Source: Oceanobacillus halophilus (GTDB taxonomy: Bacteria > Bacillota > Bacilli > Bacillales > Amphibacillaceae). Taken from it: DNA of 64,000 bases. Shown one piece after another: positions 27,898 through 38,263 of this stretch. Position 1 is the stretch's first letter. Each line of letters starts with the position of its first letter. The notes under the pieces are model-generated. The model worked only from the letters and a program-made list of their open reading frames with translations, was not told the origin of the DNA and did no database searches. The position numbers and the translations under genes were made by a program. The DNA is taken from positions 62,001 to 126,000 of the forward strand of contig NZ_RBZP01000008.1 in assembly GCF_003628505.1 (NCBI RefSeq). Direction: 5' to 3'.

Positions 27898-29187
27898 TTA
27901 TTCTAATTTAGTAACATTAAATTGGTCATCTAATAATAGCCAATTTTGCGGAAATGCCAAACCTAATTTCCAATATCCGATTCCACGTAAGCCAAGTTCT
28001 TTAATTAAGTCAAATTTGGCTTGAATCGACCTTGCATCTTCAAACCATACTTCATGTCTATTTCCTTCTGTATCTGTGTAGTAGAAAAAAGGAGCTTGTG
28101 CTGTGGTGTCAAACTGTATAGGGACGTTATTTTCCCTAGCTAAAGCTATCGCTTGCTGGGGACTAAGTGCTTTAGCTGCTTCTCCTCCTTCAACAAAAGG
28201 CAATGTCCAGTCATAACCATATAAATTTTGACCTAGAATGATCTTGTTTGCTGGAATCTCCGTTAAAGCATATTCGGCAACAACTCGTACCTGATCGACA
28301 GGGGACACAGCCATTGCAGGACCATAACTATAACCCCATTCATATGTCATTAGTACAACGAAATCAGAAATCTCCCCATGTGCACGATAGTCATGCCCTT
28401 CATATACAACGCCTTCCTGAGTTGCGCTTGTTTTGGGAGCAAGTGCTGTGGACATAATTAAGTTTGCTTGTGATAAACGTTCTTTTGCCTTTCTTAGAAA
28501 GGAGTTATAAGCTTCTCTATCTTCTGGTAAAATAAATTCAAAATCAAAATGGACATCTCGGTAGCCACCAGAAGTGGCAGTATTTACAATGGAATCTAAT
28601 AAGGTATTCTGGACTGCTTGCACCGTTAATATAATATGAGCTAAATCAGAACTGAACTCGCCTTCTTCCAAATTTGTAACTACCAGAGTCAATGAAGCTT
28701 CGTTTGATTCGGCTATTTGTCTTAAATTACCTGATGGTGGTGCGGATAATGTCCCATCACGGTTTACTCTAAAACTAAAATGGGCTAAGTAAGTTAAGTA
28801 GGGGGTTGTTTTTCTAGCTGCATTTTCTAATGTATCTGAGACCGTATTTCCAAGTGGTTCAATGTAGCCAATCGATGTGATTGGACGTTTAGTAGGTGGA
28901 GGCACATACAGCCGTAAGCCTACTGGCAACATGTTGCTTACTGGGAAGTTGTTGATTTGGGCTAATTCTTGATACGATATACCAAACTGACCGGCAATGG
29001 AGTATAGGCTATCTCCCGGTTGTACAAAGTAGAATTGACCTACAATGGGAATGACTAAAGCCTGGCCTACCACAAGATTATCCGGAGCGTCTAATTCATT
29101 AGCATCAATAATAGCATTAGCGGATGAATTATATGTACTGGCAATCGAAAACAAAGAATCACCTTGTTGAACAACATGAATTTGCAA
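27898..29187 (-). CDS. yaaH: Spore LysM/GH18 glycosidase YaaH (SleL-like)
   Basis: YaaH/SleL enzymes bind spore peptidoglycan and cleave cortex fragments during germination. The 429-residue protein has two N-terminal LysM repeats (IHVVQQGDSLFSIASTYN near 3-50; FYFVQPGDSLYSIAGQFG near 53-97) and a GH18 barrel; the catalytic segment is VHFDFEFI, keeping the acid Glu, with His where an Asp/Asn is frequent. It has no signal peptide, as expected for a protein made in the mother cell and assembled on the spore. TTG is the start, with AAGGAGGAAG upstream. B. subtilis yaaH is sigma-E dependent; I did not identify a sure promoter here. Confidence 0.93.
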   Translation of the reverse strand: MQIHVVQQGDSLFSIASTYNSSANAIIDANELDAPDNLVVGQALVIPIVGQFYFVQPGDSLYSIAGQFGISYQELAQINNFPVSNMLPVGLRLYVPPPTKRPITSIGYIEPLGNTVSDTLENAARKTTPYLTYLAHFSFRVNRDGTLSAPPSGNLRQIAESNEASLTLVVTNLEEGEFSSDLAHIILTVQAVQNTLLDSIVNTATSGGYRDVHFDFEFILPEDREAYNSFLRKAKERLSQANLIMSTALAPKTSATQEGVVYEGHDYRAHGEISDFVVLMTYEWGYSYGPAMAVSPVDQVRVVAEYALTEIPANKIILGQNLYGYDWTLPFVEGGEAAKALSPQQAIALARENNVPIQFDTTAQAPFFYYTDTEGNRHEVWFEDARSIQAKFDLIKELGLRGIGYWKLGLAFPQNWLLLDDQFNVTKLE

Positions 29188-29346
29188 TAAACTTCCTCCT
29201 TTAATATTGTGTAATACTAAAATGTATGAAAAGGTTTAAAAGGATATGCATTCTAGAGTATAATCAGTTATTATTACGAAACACAGAACGAACCAATCAA
29301 ATTAATTAAGAAGAGTTAATCCTCAATAAGGAAATGGTGTGATTGA

Positions 29347-29814
<468 letters not shown>

Positions 29815-29853
29815 AAGATAGAATAGACATAAGATGATTTACTGTATTTACCA

Positions 29854-29882
29854 TTGCAATATTCGATAAAAGTCGCTATAAT
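29854..29882 (+). promoter_or_regulatory. Promoter of the SRP RNA
   Basis: TTGCAA (29854-29859), a 17-nt spacer and TATAAT (29877-29882) stand immediately before the RNA's 5' end. Confidence 0.8.
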
Positions 29883-29885
29883 AAG

Positions 29886-30160
29886 AACTACCGTGCTAAG
29901 CGGGGAGGTAGCGGTGCCCTGTACTCGCAATCCGCTATAGCGAGGCCGAATCCCCATCCGAGGTGGTCGACTGTACGGTCTGCCTTAAGGGATTGGTGTT
30001 GACGCTTGGGTCCTGCGCAACAGAAACCCATGAATCCTGTCAGGTCCGGAAGGAAGCAGCAGTAAGTGGTCATTTCTGTGTGCCGCAGGGAAGCCTAGGC
30101 TGAGCCATGAACTTAAGTAACGCGTATAGCCGTTCCATCAACGATGGGTGCACGGTATAC
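29886..30160 (+). ncRNA. scr: Signal recognition particle RNA (scRNA)
   Basis: This is the long (about 270-nt) Bacillus-type SRP RNA with an Alu domain. The invariant Ffh-binding hairpin GTCAGGTCCGGAAGGAAGCA is at about 30039-30058, the 5' part reads GTGCTAAGCGGGGAGGTAGC, and the ends (CTACCGTGC / GCACGGTAT) pair to close the molecule. Exact termini are inferred. A protein-like ORF inside it is a chance frame. Confidence 0.95.
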
Positions 30161-30172
30161 ATATTACAGTTA

Positions 30173-30205
30173 AAAGTTAGAGATGTTATCTCTAACTTTT
30201 TTTAA
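30173..30205 (+). terminator. SRP RNA terminator
   Basis: AAAGTTAGAGA and TCTCTAACTTT pair around TGTTA and are followed by a T-run. Confidence 0.9.
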
Positions 30206-30307
30206 TATAATTATATGCATTTTTTCTTAGGGAAAAGCATTTCAATTTATAAGCGTAACGATGAATTCACTAGTCAAGTCGGCAAGATTTAAGTTTTTCC
30301 TTAACAG

Positions 30308-30337
30308 TTCACAATCACCCCTCAAATCGGGTATAAT
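30308..30337 (+). promoter_or_regulatory. Candidate promoter of dnaX
   Basis: TTCACA (30308-30313) and a perfect TATAAT (30332-30337) are 18 nt apart, 33 bp before the dnaX ATG. The -35 is imperfect. Confidence 0.45.
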
Positions 30338-30369
30338 AAAAATTAGAATGTAGAGGGGAATTTTATACT

Positions 30370-32064
30370 ATGACCTACCAAGCATTATACCGCGTTTGGC
30401 GACCAAAAAATTTCAAAGATGTAGCAGGACAATCTCATATTACACGTACTTTGCAAAATGCTATTGTTGGGCAGAAGTTTTCACATGCCTATATATTTTC
30501 TGGACCTAGAGGTACCGGGAAGACAAGTGCTGCAAAGATTTTTGCAAAAGCAATCAATTGTGAACACTCACCTGTAAAGGAACCATGTAATGAATGTGCA
30601 GCATGCAGAGGCATTCAAGATGGTTCAATTTCTGATGTTATTGAAATAGATGCTGCATCCAATACAAGTGTCGATGACATTCGTGAAATACGGGAAAATG
30701 TGAAGTATGCATCGAGTTCTGTTCCTTATAAAGTATATATTATTGATGAAGTGCATATGATTTCCAATAATGCATTTAATGCATTATTAAAAACATTAGA
30801 AGAACCACCAAAACATGTTGTCTTTATATTGGCTACAACAGAGCCACATAAAATTCCATTGACCATTCTTTCCAGGTGCCAACGGTTTGATTTCAAACCA
30901 ATATCAAACCAAGCGATTGTCGATCGTATGAAAACGATTATAGAAGCAGAAAATGTGTCGGTTTCTGAAGAGGCTTTAGAAACGGTAGCATTGGCAGCTG
31001 AAGGTGGAATGCGTGACGCCCTAAGTATATTAGATCAAGCTATTTCGTACAGTGAAGATATCGTGGAACTTGAGGATGTATTAGCCGTAACAGGTGGAGT
31101 CGCTCAGAATGTTCTTACAGAGATAGTAACAGCAATGTACAATAAGGACGTGCAGGAATCCTTACAACTACTGGATAAAATTATCCATAATGGAAAAGAT
31201 CCAGGACGCTTTGTTTATGATTTAATTTATTTTATGCGTGATTTATTACTATACAAAAGTGCCCCTTCACTAGAAGGACTGTTAGAAAGAGCTAGAGCAG
31301 ACGATGAATTTCAATCGATTGCAAAAAAGGTTTCCAATGATTGGATTCAGGAAGCAATCATGCAGTTAAATCAATGTCAACAGGAAATTAAATGGACAAA
31401 CAGTCCAAAAGTTTTTATAGAGATAACACTCTTAACTATAACAAATCGCTATAATGATAAAGAACAACCAACTACGACATCGGTAGACCAAGATGCTGTC
31501 ATCCAATTAAATCAAAAGATAGCAAATTTAGAAAAACAAATTGCGACTGTACAGCAAAGTTCAGTAAGTCCAACAGTAAATCAATCAGTCGCTAAAGAAA
31601 AAAGACGTCCTGCAAGATCAGGAAAAAATAGTTATAAAATTCCTTATGAGCGAATTCGTGAAGTTCTTAAAGAAGCAGAAAAGTCTGCATTGAAACAAGT
31701 TCAATCAGGATGGGCGAATTTCTTAAGTAAGCTAAAGACAATGAATGCCCCAGCACATGCGACAATACAGGACAGTAAACCAGCAGCGGCTTCTGAACAA
31801 GCACTTGTAGTTGCCTTTAAGTATGAAATTCATTGCTCTTTATTTATGGACCATAAGGATACAGTAGAGTCTGTTTTGACTAGTGTATTGGGTAAACAAT
31901 TGACAATTATCCCAATTCCAGAAAATGAATGGAAAGAATTACGAGAAGAATTCATTCAAAAACAGGAGAAAACAAGTCCCGATAAATCAATAAATCAGCC
32001 AGACCCTGTCGTAGATGAAGCTAAAAAGCTTTTTGGTGATGACTTAATTGAAATACATGAGTAA
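30370..32064 (+). CDS. dnaX: DNA polymerase III subunit tau/gamma
   Basis: DnaX is the ATPase of the clamp loader and links polymerase to helicase. The 564 residues include Walker A GPRGTGKTSAAKIF near 45, the zinc module C...CNECAACRGI near 64-79, YIIDEVHMISNNAFNALLKT (Walker B), and LEEPPKHVVFILATTEPHKIP. A coiled, Gln-rich linker lies near 380-420 before the tau C-terminal domain. Length matches B. subtilis. The ATG has AGGGG upstream. It heads dnaX-ebfC-recR-yaaL-bofA. No evident slippery site for a gamma product was seen. Confidence 0.96.
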   Translation: MTYQALYRVWRPKNFKDVAGQSHITRTLQNAIVGQKFSHAYIFSGPRGTGKTSAAKIFAKAINCEHSPVKEPCNECAACRGIQDGSISDVIEIDAASNTSVDDIREIRENVKYASSSVPYKVYIIDEVHMISNNAFNALLKTLEEPPKHVVFILATTEPHKIPLTILSRCQRFDFKPISNQAIVDRMKTIIEAENVSVSEEALETVALAAEGGMRDALSILDQAISYSEDIVELEDVLAVTGGVAQNVLTEIVTAMYNKDVQESLQLLDKIIHNGKDPGRFVYDLIYFMRDLLLYKSAPSLEGLLERARADDEFQSIAKKVSNDWIQEAIMQLNQCQQEIKWTNSPKVFIEITLLTITNRYNDKEQPTTTSVDQDAVIQLNQKIANLEKQIATVQQSSVSPTVNQSVAKEKRRPARSGKNSYKIPYERIREVLKEAEKSALKQVQSGWANFLSKLKTMNAPAHATIQDSKPAAASEQALVVAFKYEIHCSLFMDHKDTVESVLTSVLGKQLTIIPIPENEWKELREEFIQKQEKTSPDKSINQPDPVVDEAKKLFGDDLIEIHE

Positions 32065-32153
32065 AATAAAGTATATATTTTGAAAAGATATGTACAGAAT
32101 TTTCCTCGAATGAAAAACAAACATTTAACTGAGATTAAGAAGGAGGTATTTCC

Positions 32154-32468
32154 ATGAAGGGAAATATGAACAATATGATGAAGCAGATGCAGAAGATGCA
32201 AAAGAAAATGATGAAGGCGCAGGATGAACTGCATGAAATGACCTTTGAAGCATCTGCTGGTGGTGGAATGGTTACTATTACGGCAAATGGCAAAAAGGAA
32301 ATTACGGATGTGCAAATTAAAGAAGAGGTAGTAGATCCAGATGATATTGATATGCTACAGGATTTAATTCTTGCTGCTACAAACGATGTACTTAAACAAA
32401 TCGATGACAAAACAAATTCAACGATGGGACAATTCACGAAAGGCCTAAATATGCCTGGAATGTTCTAA
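32154..32468 (+). CDS. ebfC: Nucleoid-associated protein EbfC/YbaB
   Basis: This 104-residue protein (YaaK) belongs to the YbaB/EbfC DNA-binding family, a small dimer that binds DNA around the nucleoid. The N-terminal Met/Lys/Gln-rich helix ([20 protein letters not shown]) and the core [26 protein letters not shown] are typical. AAGGAGG precedes the ATG. It lies between dnaX and recR, as in most bacteria, which suggests a role near recombination or replication. Confidence 0.93.
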   Translation: MKGNMNNMMKQMQKMQKKMMKAQDELHEMTFEASAGGGMVTITANGKKEITDVQIKEEVVDPDDIDMLQDLILAATNDVLKQIDDKTNSTMGQFTKGLNMPGMF

Positions 32469-32483
32469 TCTAGGAGGCACATC

Positions 32484-33080
32484 ATGTATTATCCTGAACC
32501 AATTACAAAACTGATCGACAGTTTTACTAAATTGCCAGGTATAGGGCCGAAGACAGCAGTCCGCCTGGCTTTTTTTGTCATAAATATGCAAGATGATGAC
32601 GTTATGGATTTTGCAAATTCGCTGGTAAGTGCTAAACGTGAATTAACACACTGTACTGTATGTGGCCATATTACAGACCGGGACCCTTGTGCCATTTGTT
32701 CGGATACATCTCGCGATAATTCAATTATCTGTGTCGTGCAAGATCCAAAAGATGTCATTGCAATGGAAAAAATGAAGGAATTTCGTGGGAAATATCATGT
32801 TCTTCATGGTGCAATCTCCCCTATGGACGGCATTGGCCCGGAAGACATCAATGTTCCTGATCTTATCAAACGCTTGAAAGATGAAGAAGTGGAAGAACTT
32901 ATTCTTGCAACTAACCCTAATATAGAAGGTGAAGCAACAGCGATGTATATTTCTCGTTTGGTAAAGCCCTCAGGTATTCGTACTACCCGTATTGCGCATG
33001 GTTTACCTGTTGGTGGCGACCTGGAATATGCAGATGAAGTAACTTTATCAAAAGCATTGGAAGGTAGAAGAGATTTATAG
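32484..33080 (+). CDS. recR: Recombination protein RecR
   Basis: RecR acts with RecF and RecO to load RecA. The 198-residue protein shows the helix-hairpin-helix [15 protein letters not shown], a C4 zinc finger ([18 protein letters not shown], about 57-72) and a Toprim domain ([32 protein letters not shown]). The C-terminus [20 protein letters not shown] is the family Walker-like segment. The ATG has TAGGAGG upstream and follows ebfC by 15 bp. Confidence 0.97.
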   Translation: MYYPEPITKLIDSFTKLPGIGPKTAVRLAFFVINMQDDDVMDFANSLVSAKRELTHCTVCGHITDRDPCAICSDTSRDNSIICVVQDPKDVIAMEKMKEFRGKYHVLHGAISPMDGIGPEDINVPDLIKRLKDEEVEELILATNPNIEGEATAMYISRLVKPSGIRTTRIAHGLPVGGDLEYADEVTLSKALEGRRDL

Positions 33081-33107
33081 CATATTTCTAGAAATTAGGT
33101 GAATTTC

Positions 33108-33317
33108 ATGGGCAAGAAAAGGAATAAGAAAGAAGTCGATAACGAGTTACTTGAAACTATATATAAGCTGGAAGGTGAATGGAGACAAATCCGGTCTATT
33201 ATGGAACACAGTATAGACCCTACTCCAAGCGGAAGACTTCAGGAGTCACTTGCTCAAGCAAAATATATCTTTTTATTAAGAGAAGCTAGGTATCGTAATC
33301 TTAGTGCGCTTAAATAA
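33108..33317 (+). CDS. yaaL: YaaL-like protein (DUF2508)
   Basis: A 69-residue charged helical protein; the motif LAQAKYIFLLREARYRNLS corresponds to B. subtilis YaaL, found at the same place between recR and bofA. Function is unknown. I use ATG 33108, with AGGTGA five bases upstream, over the GTG at 33099 that lies within that ribosome-binding site. It is probably cotranscribed with recR, 27 bp upstream. Confidence 0.8.
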   Translation: MGKKRNKKEVDNELLETIYKLEGEWRQIRSIMEHSIDPTPSGRLQESLAQAKYIFLLREARYRNLSALK

Positions 33318-33445
33318 AATAGTAGATTGATAGAATACAAGAGTTAGCTGTTGATAGGAAGTAAAATTCCTGTCTTTTTTTTGTTCTTTTTTTTATTTTA
33401 ACTACATAAATAATAGGGAGAGGATAAAAAGAGGGGTTGGTTTCT

Positions 33446-33709
33446 TTGAGTTCAACACTTATCATTACGATTATGGTTTCATTAATTATCATTCTTTTAC
33501 TTGTAGGTGCCCCAATAAAACCAATGCGTTTTATTGGACAAGCGACCATTAAGTTAGGGATTGGAATTCTATTTTTATTCTTTTTAAATGTTTTTGGTGG
33601 AGCATTCGGGTTGCATATTCCTATTAATCTCTTTACAGCAGTAATCGCAGGATTCTTAGGATTATTCGGTGTTGCATCACTAACAGCTATTCATTTGTTT
33701 ATTCTTTAG
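33446..33709 (+). CDS. bofA: Sporulation inhibitor BofA
   Basis: BofA restrains the SpoIVFB protease in the outer forespore membrane, delaying pro-sigma-K processing. The 87-residue protein is almost wholly hydrophobic, with the conserved core GAPIKPMRFIGQATIKLGIG followed by LFLFFLNVFGG and the HIPINLFTA segment. TTG 33446 is chosen because GAGGGG is at proper spacing; the TTG at 33437 abuts it. In B. subtilis an rRNA operon follows bofA; here csfB follows after 210 bp. Confidence 0.93.
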   Translation: MSSTLIITIMVSLIIILLLVGAPIKPMRFIGQATIKLGIGILFLFFLNVFGGAFGLHIPINLFTAVIAGFLGLFGVASLTAIHLFIL

Positions 33710-33919
33710 GGTACGAATGGGCAGATATCAACAACTCTAAACTCCTGCGTTCCATCTTTAACATTCGACATACATCATGTTGCAGGAAATAAAAAGCATG
33801 GATTTTATAACTGTATGGCTATTCCTCTATAGTTTCTATGATGGAATTAAAGTTTCAAAGTTTCCTTGTATACTTTCCGTTAGATTAGGAGATACTATTT
33901 TCTAACGGGAGGTGGGAAG

Positions 33920-34111
33920 ATGGAACAAGCAAAATTTAAGGAACAGTGTGGTATTTGTGACGAAGAGAAGGAAACAGGCATTCATTTATACAATATGTTT
34001 ATTTGCTCTGAGTGTGAACATAATATTATTCATACGGAGCCAAGAGAAGAAAAGTATAATTACTATCTTCAAAAACTTAAAAATGTTAATAAACCGAAAT
34101 TATATTCTTAA
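33920..34111 (+). CDS. csfB: Anti-sigma-G factor Gin (CsfB)
   Basis: Gin blocks premature sigma-G activity in the forespore and sigma-E late in the mother cell. The 63-residue protein has two CxxC pairs (CGICDEE; ICSECEHN) that bind zinc, and the YNYYLQKLK tail. GGAGGTGGG precedes the ATG. The upstream 210 bp show no gene. In B. subtilis xpaC and yaaN separate csfB from yaaO; here they are absent. Confidence 0.9.
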   Translation: MEQAKFKEQCGICDEEKETGIHLYNMFICSECEHNIIHTEPREEKYNYYLQKLKNVNKPKLYS

Positions 34112-34114
34112 TCT

Positions 34115-34142
34115 AAGTCTTTGCTTGCAAAGGCTTTTTTTC
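34115..34142 (+). terminator. csfB terminator
   Basis: AGTCTTTG (34116-34123) pairs with CAAAGGCT (34128-34135, one G-U) and is followed by TTTTTTT. Confidence 0.8.
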
Positions 34143-34194
34143 TTGCTTAGTATAACCATCATAGAGTCAGAAGAAGTAGGAATGGAGATATAGT

Positions 34195-35631
34195 ATGAAT
34201 CAAACGAATACCCCACTATTTTCTAAGTTACAACAGTTTACTATGAAAGACCCCGTGTCATTTCATGTTCCAGGACATAAGAATGGACAAGTATTTTCAG
34301 AAGAAGGCGTAGATTTTTATAAGCAAATGTTGAGATTAGATCTAACGGAACTTTCGGGATTAGATGACTTGCATGCACCGTCTGGAGTAATACAAGAAGC
34401 GGAACAACTGGCAGCTGAATTTTTCAAAGCAGAGAAAACATTTTTTTTGGTAGGTGGGAGTACAGTTGGTAATTTGGCGATGGTCTTAGCAACTTGTCAT
34501 AGTGGAGATAAGGTTATTGTACAGCGTAATTGTCATAAATCTATTATGAATGCTTTAGAATTAAGTGGAGCACATCCAATTTTTATTGCACCTGAATATG
34601 ATTCTAATGTTGATAGATATACAAGCATCGGTTTTACAACATTGACTCATTCACTGGAAAGATATCCAGATGCTAAAGCGGTTGTACTTACCTATCCTGA
34701 TTATTTTGGAAGGACTTATGAAATAAAAAGAATGATAGAATTAACACATGAATATGGCATACCAGTTCTAGTTGATGAGGCACATGGGGTACACTTTTCT
34801 TTAGATAATGGGTTTCCAACCTCAGCACTTCAACTTGGAGCGGATGTTGTCGTTCAATCAGCTCATAAAATGGCGCCTGCCATGACTCAAGGTTCTTATT
34901 TACATATTAAGTCAAGGTTTATTCTGAAGGAAAGAGTTGCCCATTATTTACAGATGTTACAGTCTAGCAGTCCATCTTATCCATTAATGGCTTCTTTAGA
35001 CTTAGCAAGAGCATTTTTAGCAGCAATTACTCCGCGTGATATGAGGAAGATAAAGCAAAGTGTGGAGTGCGTGAGGGGAATGCTTAATAAGAGTGACTTA
35101 TGGGATGTATTGCCATTGACAGAATATGATGACTTTTTAAAAATAACGTTACACGTGAAACAAAGATATTCAATTCAGAAAGTGGTAAATTTATTAGAAA
35201 CAGAAAATATATTTCCGGAACTTCATACGAATAATCAAATCCTCCTTATACACGGATTAGCGCCATTCAACAGCACTGAACGTCTTGAAAAAGCAATAAA
35301 AAGGATCAACGAACAATTAAAAAATGATAGAAACCATGCTACAATAGATATAACAAAGCTATTTACTGAAAAAATTCAGGAATTAGCTTTATCTTATCAA
35401 GTTATGAATCAACTAACATATATAGAAGCACCAATTGAAAAAGGCATTGGAAATATAGCAGCAGAGGCAATCATTCCATATCCACCAGGTATTCCTCTAA
35501 TCCTTAAAGGAGAAAGGATTACAGAGAAAAACGTAAGGATATTGAAACATCTGCTAAAACAAGGTGTACGAATACAGCAACGAATTCAAAATATAAAGAT
35601 ATACACCAATGAACAAAGGAGCACATTCTAA
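34195..35631 (+). CDS. yaaO: PLP-dependent Orn/Lys/Arg decarboxylase-family protein YaaO
   Basis: YaaO is a fold-type I PLP enzyme of the basic amino-acid decarboxylase group; its true substrate is not settled. The 478-residue protein has the start FHVPGHKNG, LVGGSTVGNLAMVLA, the PLP-Asp/His segment VLVDEAHGVHFSL and the Schiff-base lysine in QSAHKMAPAMTQGSYLH. The C-terminal part (EAIIPYPPGIPLILKGE) is family-typical. The stop codon touches the GTG start of tmk, so they are translationally linked. An ATG with GGAGAT-type site is used. It could be arginine or lysine decarboxylase; I cannot decide. Confidence 0.88.
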   Translation: MNQTNTPLFSKLQQFTMKDPVSFHVPGHKNGQVFSEEGVDFYKQMLRLDLTELSGLDDLHAPSGVIQEAEQLAAEFFKAEKTFFLVGGSTVGNLAMVLATCHSGDKVIVQRNCHKSIMNALELSGAHPIFIAPEYDSNVDRYTSIGFTTLTHSLERYPDAKAVVLTYPDYFGRTYEIKRMIELTHEYGIPVLVDEAHGVHFSLDNGFPTSALQLGADVVVQSAHKMAPAMTQGSYLHIKSRFILKERVAHYLQMLQSSSPSYPLMASLDLARAFLAAITPRDMRKIKQSVECVRGMLNKSDLWDVLPLTEYDDFLKITLHVKQRYSIQKVVNLLETENIFPELHTNNQILLIHGLAPFNSTERLEKAIKRINEQLKNDRNHATIDITKLFTEKIQELALSYQVMNQLTYIEAPIEKGIGNIAAEAIIPYPPGIPLILKGERITEKNVRILKHLLKQGVRIQQRIQNIKIYTNEQRSTF

Positions 35632-36261
35632 GTGAACGGACATTTTATTACATTTGAAGGTGGAGAAGGTGCGGGTAAAACAACGATCCTGCATAACATC
35701 CATCTTAAGTTGGAATCATTAGGTTATAATGTTCTATCTACAAGAGAACCAGGTGGAATAGATATTGCCGAACAGATAAGACAAATCATTCTTGATACAT
35801 CAAATACTAAAATGGAAGAACGTACAGAAGCATTATTATATGCGGCTGCTCGTAGACAGCATTTAGTTGAGAAGGTAATTCCAGCTCTAGAAGAGGGAAA
35901 AGTTATTTTGTGTGATCGCTTTATAGATAGCAGTTTGGCCTATCAGGGTTATGCAAGAGGGCTTGGAATGGATGAAGTATTGACGGTAAACCAATTTGCT
36001 ATTAAGGATAAGATGCCAGATTTAACACTTTTCTTCGATATCGAGCCAAAAAAGGGTTTAGCGCGTATTGCATCGAATAAAAGTAGAGAGAAGAATCGTT
36101 TAGATTTGGAAACACTTGTTTTTCATGAAAAGGTTTATAAGGGGTATCAAATCCTTACTGAAAAATTCCCAGACCGTATTCGTCCCATCAATGCTGACCA
36201 ATCATTAGAACGTGTTGAAAAAGAAGCATTGATCAGTATCTTAAAACATCTACAAAATTAG
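35632..36261 (+). CDS. tmk: Thymidylate kinase
   Basis: Tmk phosphorylates dTMP to dTDP, essential for DNA synthesis. The 209 residues contain P-loop [17 protein letters not shown], the DR(F) motif [17 protein letters not shown] and the lid after it. The start is GTG, immediately after the yaaO stop, with AAGGAG upstream. A weak hairpin (TAGGTGA/TCACCTA) overlaps the stop region and may end the transcript. Confidence 0.96.
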   Translation: MNGHFITFEGGEGAGKTTILHNIHLKLESLGYNVLSTREPGGIDIAEQIRQIILDTSNTKMEERTEALLYAAARRQHLVEKVIPALEEGKVILCDRFIDSSLAYQGYARGLGMDEVLTVNQFAIKDKMPDLTLFFDIEPKKGLARIASNKSREKNRLDLETLVFHEKVYKGYQILTEKFPDRIRPINADQSLERVEKEALISILKHLQN

Positions 36262-36318
36262 GTGAATAATACAATGGTAGGCTAGTCACCTATTTTATAG
36301 AAGAAACATACTTTATAG

Positions 36319-36383
36319 TGTGTGTTCAAAAGGAGGACCAAGAAGTTATAGGAGTTATTTATACCAGACTTTTTGAACAACCT
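36319..36383. repeat. Inverted-repeat element GTTCAAAA...TTTTGAAC
   Basis: GTTCAAAA (36325-36332) and TTTTGAAC (36371-36378) form the arms of a 65-bp element with AGGAGGACCAAGAAG in it, lying in the 190-bp tmk-darA spacer. A partial relative is at 14941-14966. From memory, elements starting TGTTCAAAAAGGAGGA are frequent in Bacillaceae. Function unknown. Confidence 0.6.
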
Positions 36384-36439
36384 CTTAATAGTAATTACTG
36401 CTGTATTAAATCCAACTTGTCTTTATAATAAAAAAATAG

Positions 36440-36781
<342 letters not shown>

Positions 36782-36808
36782 GGATTTGTGAAAGGAGGGG
36801 CGAAGCAG

Positions 36809-37240
36809 TTGAAAATTTCAAATGAAATAGGAAGACAAACCGATTCAATCTATAAACGACAGTCAGATACAGACAGGGCATCCTTTAATAAAATGCTTCG
36901 TTCCCAACAAGTTTTTTATAATCAACAGCAATTAGATAATCTGATGAAAGATATCACTCTGCAAGGAAACAAACTTTCACGTTCTCGCACTTTTCGTGAT
37001 CTTGCTAAATTTAAAAAACTAGTAAAAACCTTTCTTGATGAGACACTTTCAAAAGGTCTGAGTTTGCAGAAAAAGCAGAGCTTTGGTATGAATGGAAATC
37101 AAAACTTGGCTTTAGTAAAACAAGTTGATGAAAAGCTAATTGAATTAACGGAACAAGTCATGAATCAAGAAAAGAAGACGATAAATATTTTAGGTTTAAT
37201 TGGAGAAATCAAAGGATTATTAATTAATTTATATACGTAA
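36809..37240 (+). CDS. yaaR: YaaR-like protein (DUF327)
   Basis: A 143-residue helical cytosolic protein of unknown function that ends in the family hallmark LGLIGEIKGLLINLYT. The TTG at 36809 (LKISNEIGR) is preceded by AAAGGAGGGG at eight bases; the upstream GTG 36788 lies before that ribosome site and is rejected. It sits between darA and holB, conserved in Bacilli. Confidence 0.85.
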   Translation: MKISNEIGRQTDSIYKRQSDTDRASFNKMLRSQQVFYNQQQLDNLMKDITLQGNKLSRSRTFRDLAKFKKLVKTFLDETLSKGLSLQKKQSFGMNGNQNLALVKQVDEKLIELTEQVMNQEKKTINILGLIGEIKGLLINLYT

Positions 37241-37268
37241 ACATAAAGTTATTGAGGGACGGATACAT

Positions 37269-38258
37269 ATGAAAACATGGTCTGAAATAGTAGAAGTACA
37301 GCCGTTAGCAAGTAGAATTATTACAAACAGTATAAAAAAAGACCGTATTTCTCATGCGTATTTGCTTCAAGGTGATCGAGGTACTGGTAAGGAAGAAATG
37401 GCTATTTTAATTGCCAAGGTTCTTTTTTGTGAAAAGTTAAATGGGATAGATCCTTGCCAGGAATGCAGTAATTGTAAACGAATTGACTCCCATAATCATC
37501 CAGATGTTCATTGGATAGAGCCAGATGGAAAGTCTATTAAAAAAGAACAGGTGGAAAAACTTCAGAAAGAGTTCACTTATTCTGGGTTAGAATCTAATAG
37601 AAAAGTATACATTATTAAAGATGCAGATACATTAACTGTAAATGCCTCCAATCGAATTTTAAAATTCTTGGAAGAGCCTAGCAGACAAACCACTGCCATT
37701 ATGCTGACAGAAAATAGTCAGTCCATTATTCCAACCATTAGGTCTCGCTGTCAGGTAATTGACTTAAAACCATTGAATCCACTCTTCTTCAAGAAACAAT
37801 TAGTGGATAATGGAATAGAAGCCCAACTAGCAGTTTTATTGAGCACCCTTACAAATAATCTGCAGGAGGCAATGGATTGGAGTCAAGAGGAGTGGTTTGC
37901 AGAAGCTAGAAAACTAATGGTACAATTGATTGAAATACTTACAACAAGTCCTATCGATGGTTATTTATTCATTCATAGTCATTTGATACCTCATTTAAAA
38001 GATAGAAATGATCAGGAAAAAGGCTTAGATTTATTATTATTGGCATTTAAAGATATTCTTTATTATCAAATTGGAAACGAAAAGAAATTTGTATTCTTTG
38101 ATCCAACAAACGCCTTGCTGGAAAAGGCTGCAATGACTTATTCTGGGGAGCAATTAATAGATATATTAAATGCCATTTTACAGGCTAAAAGGAAATTGAA
38201 GCAAAATGTTCAACCAACACTAGTGTTTGAACAGCTTACACTTCAAATGCAGAGGTGA
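37269..38258 (+). CDS. holB: DNA polymerase III delta' subunit
   Basis: HolB is the delta-prime clamp-loader subunit. The 329-residue protein shows the AAA+ fold with P-loop-like LLQGDRGTGKEEMAILIA, the zinc module CQECSNCKRI, YIIKDADTLTVNASNRILKFLEEP and RSRCQVIDLKP. The delta-prime usually does not hydrolyse ATP. It has an ATG with GAGGGACG upstream and overlaps the ribosome-binding site of ricT. Confidence 0.95.
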   Translation: MKTWSEIVEVQPLASRIITNSIKKDRISHAYLLQGDRGTGKEEMAILIAKVLFCEKLNGIDPCQECSNCKRIDSHNHPDVHWIEPDGKSIKKEQVEKLQKEFTYSGLESNRKVYIIKDADTLTVNASNRILKFLEEPSRQTTAIMLTENSQSIIPTIRSRCQVIDLKPLNPLFFKKQLVDNGIEAQLAVLLSTLTNNLQEAMDWSQEEWFAEARKLMVQLIEILTTSPIDGYLFIHSHLIPHLKDRNDQEKGLDLLLLAFKDILYYQIGNEKKFVFFDPTNALLEKAAMTYSGEQLIDILNAILQAKRKLKQNVQPTLVFEQLTLQMQR

Positions 38259-38263
38259 AACAA

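Noticed and set aside
29888-30073. 61-residue minus-strand ORF
   Set aside because: It is antisense to the SRP RNA.
33912-34193. 93-residue ORF overlapping csfB
   Set aside because: It is a shifted frame of csfB; the 33920 frame has the ribosome-binding site and paired zinc cysteines.
36259-36292. Terminator at the end of tmk
   Set aside because: TAGGTGA/TCACCTA pairs, but the 20-nt loop and weak U-run make it unconvincing as a separate feature.
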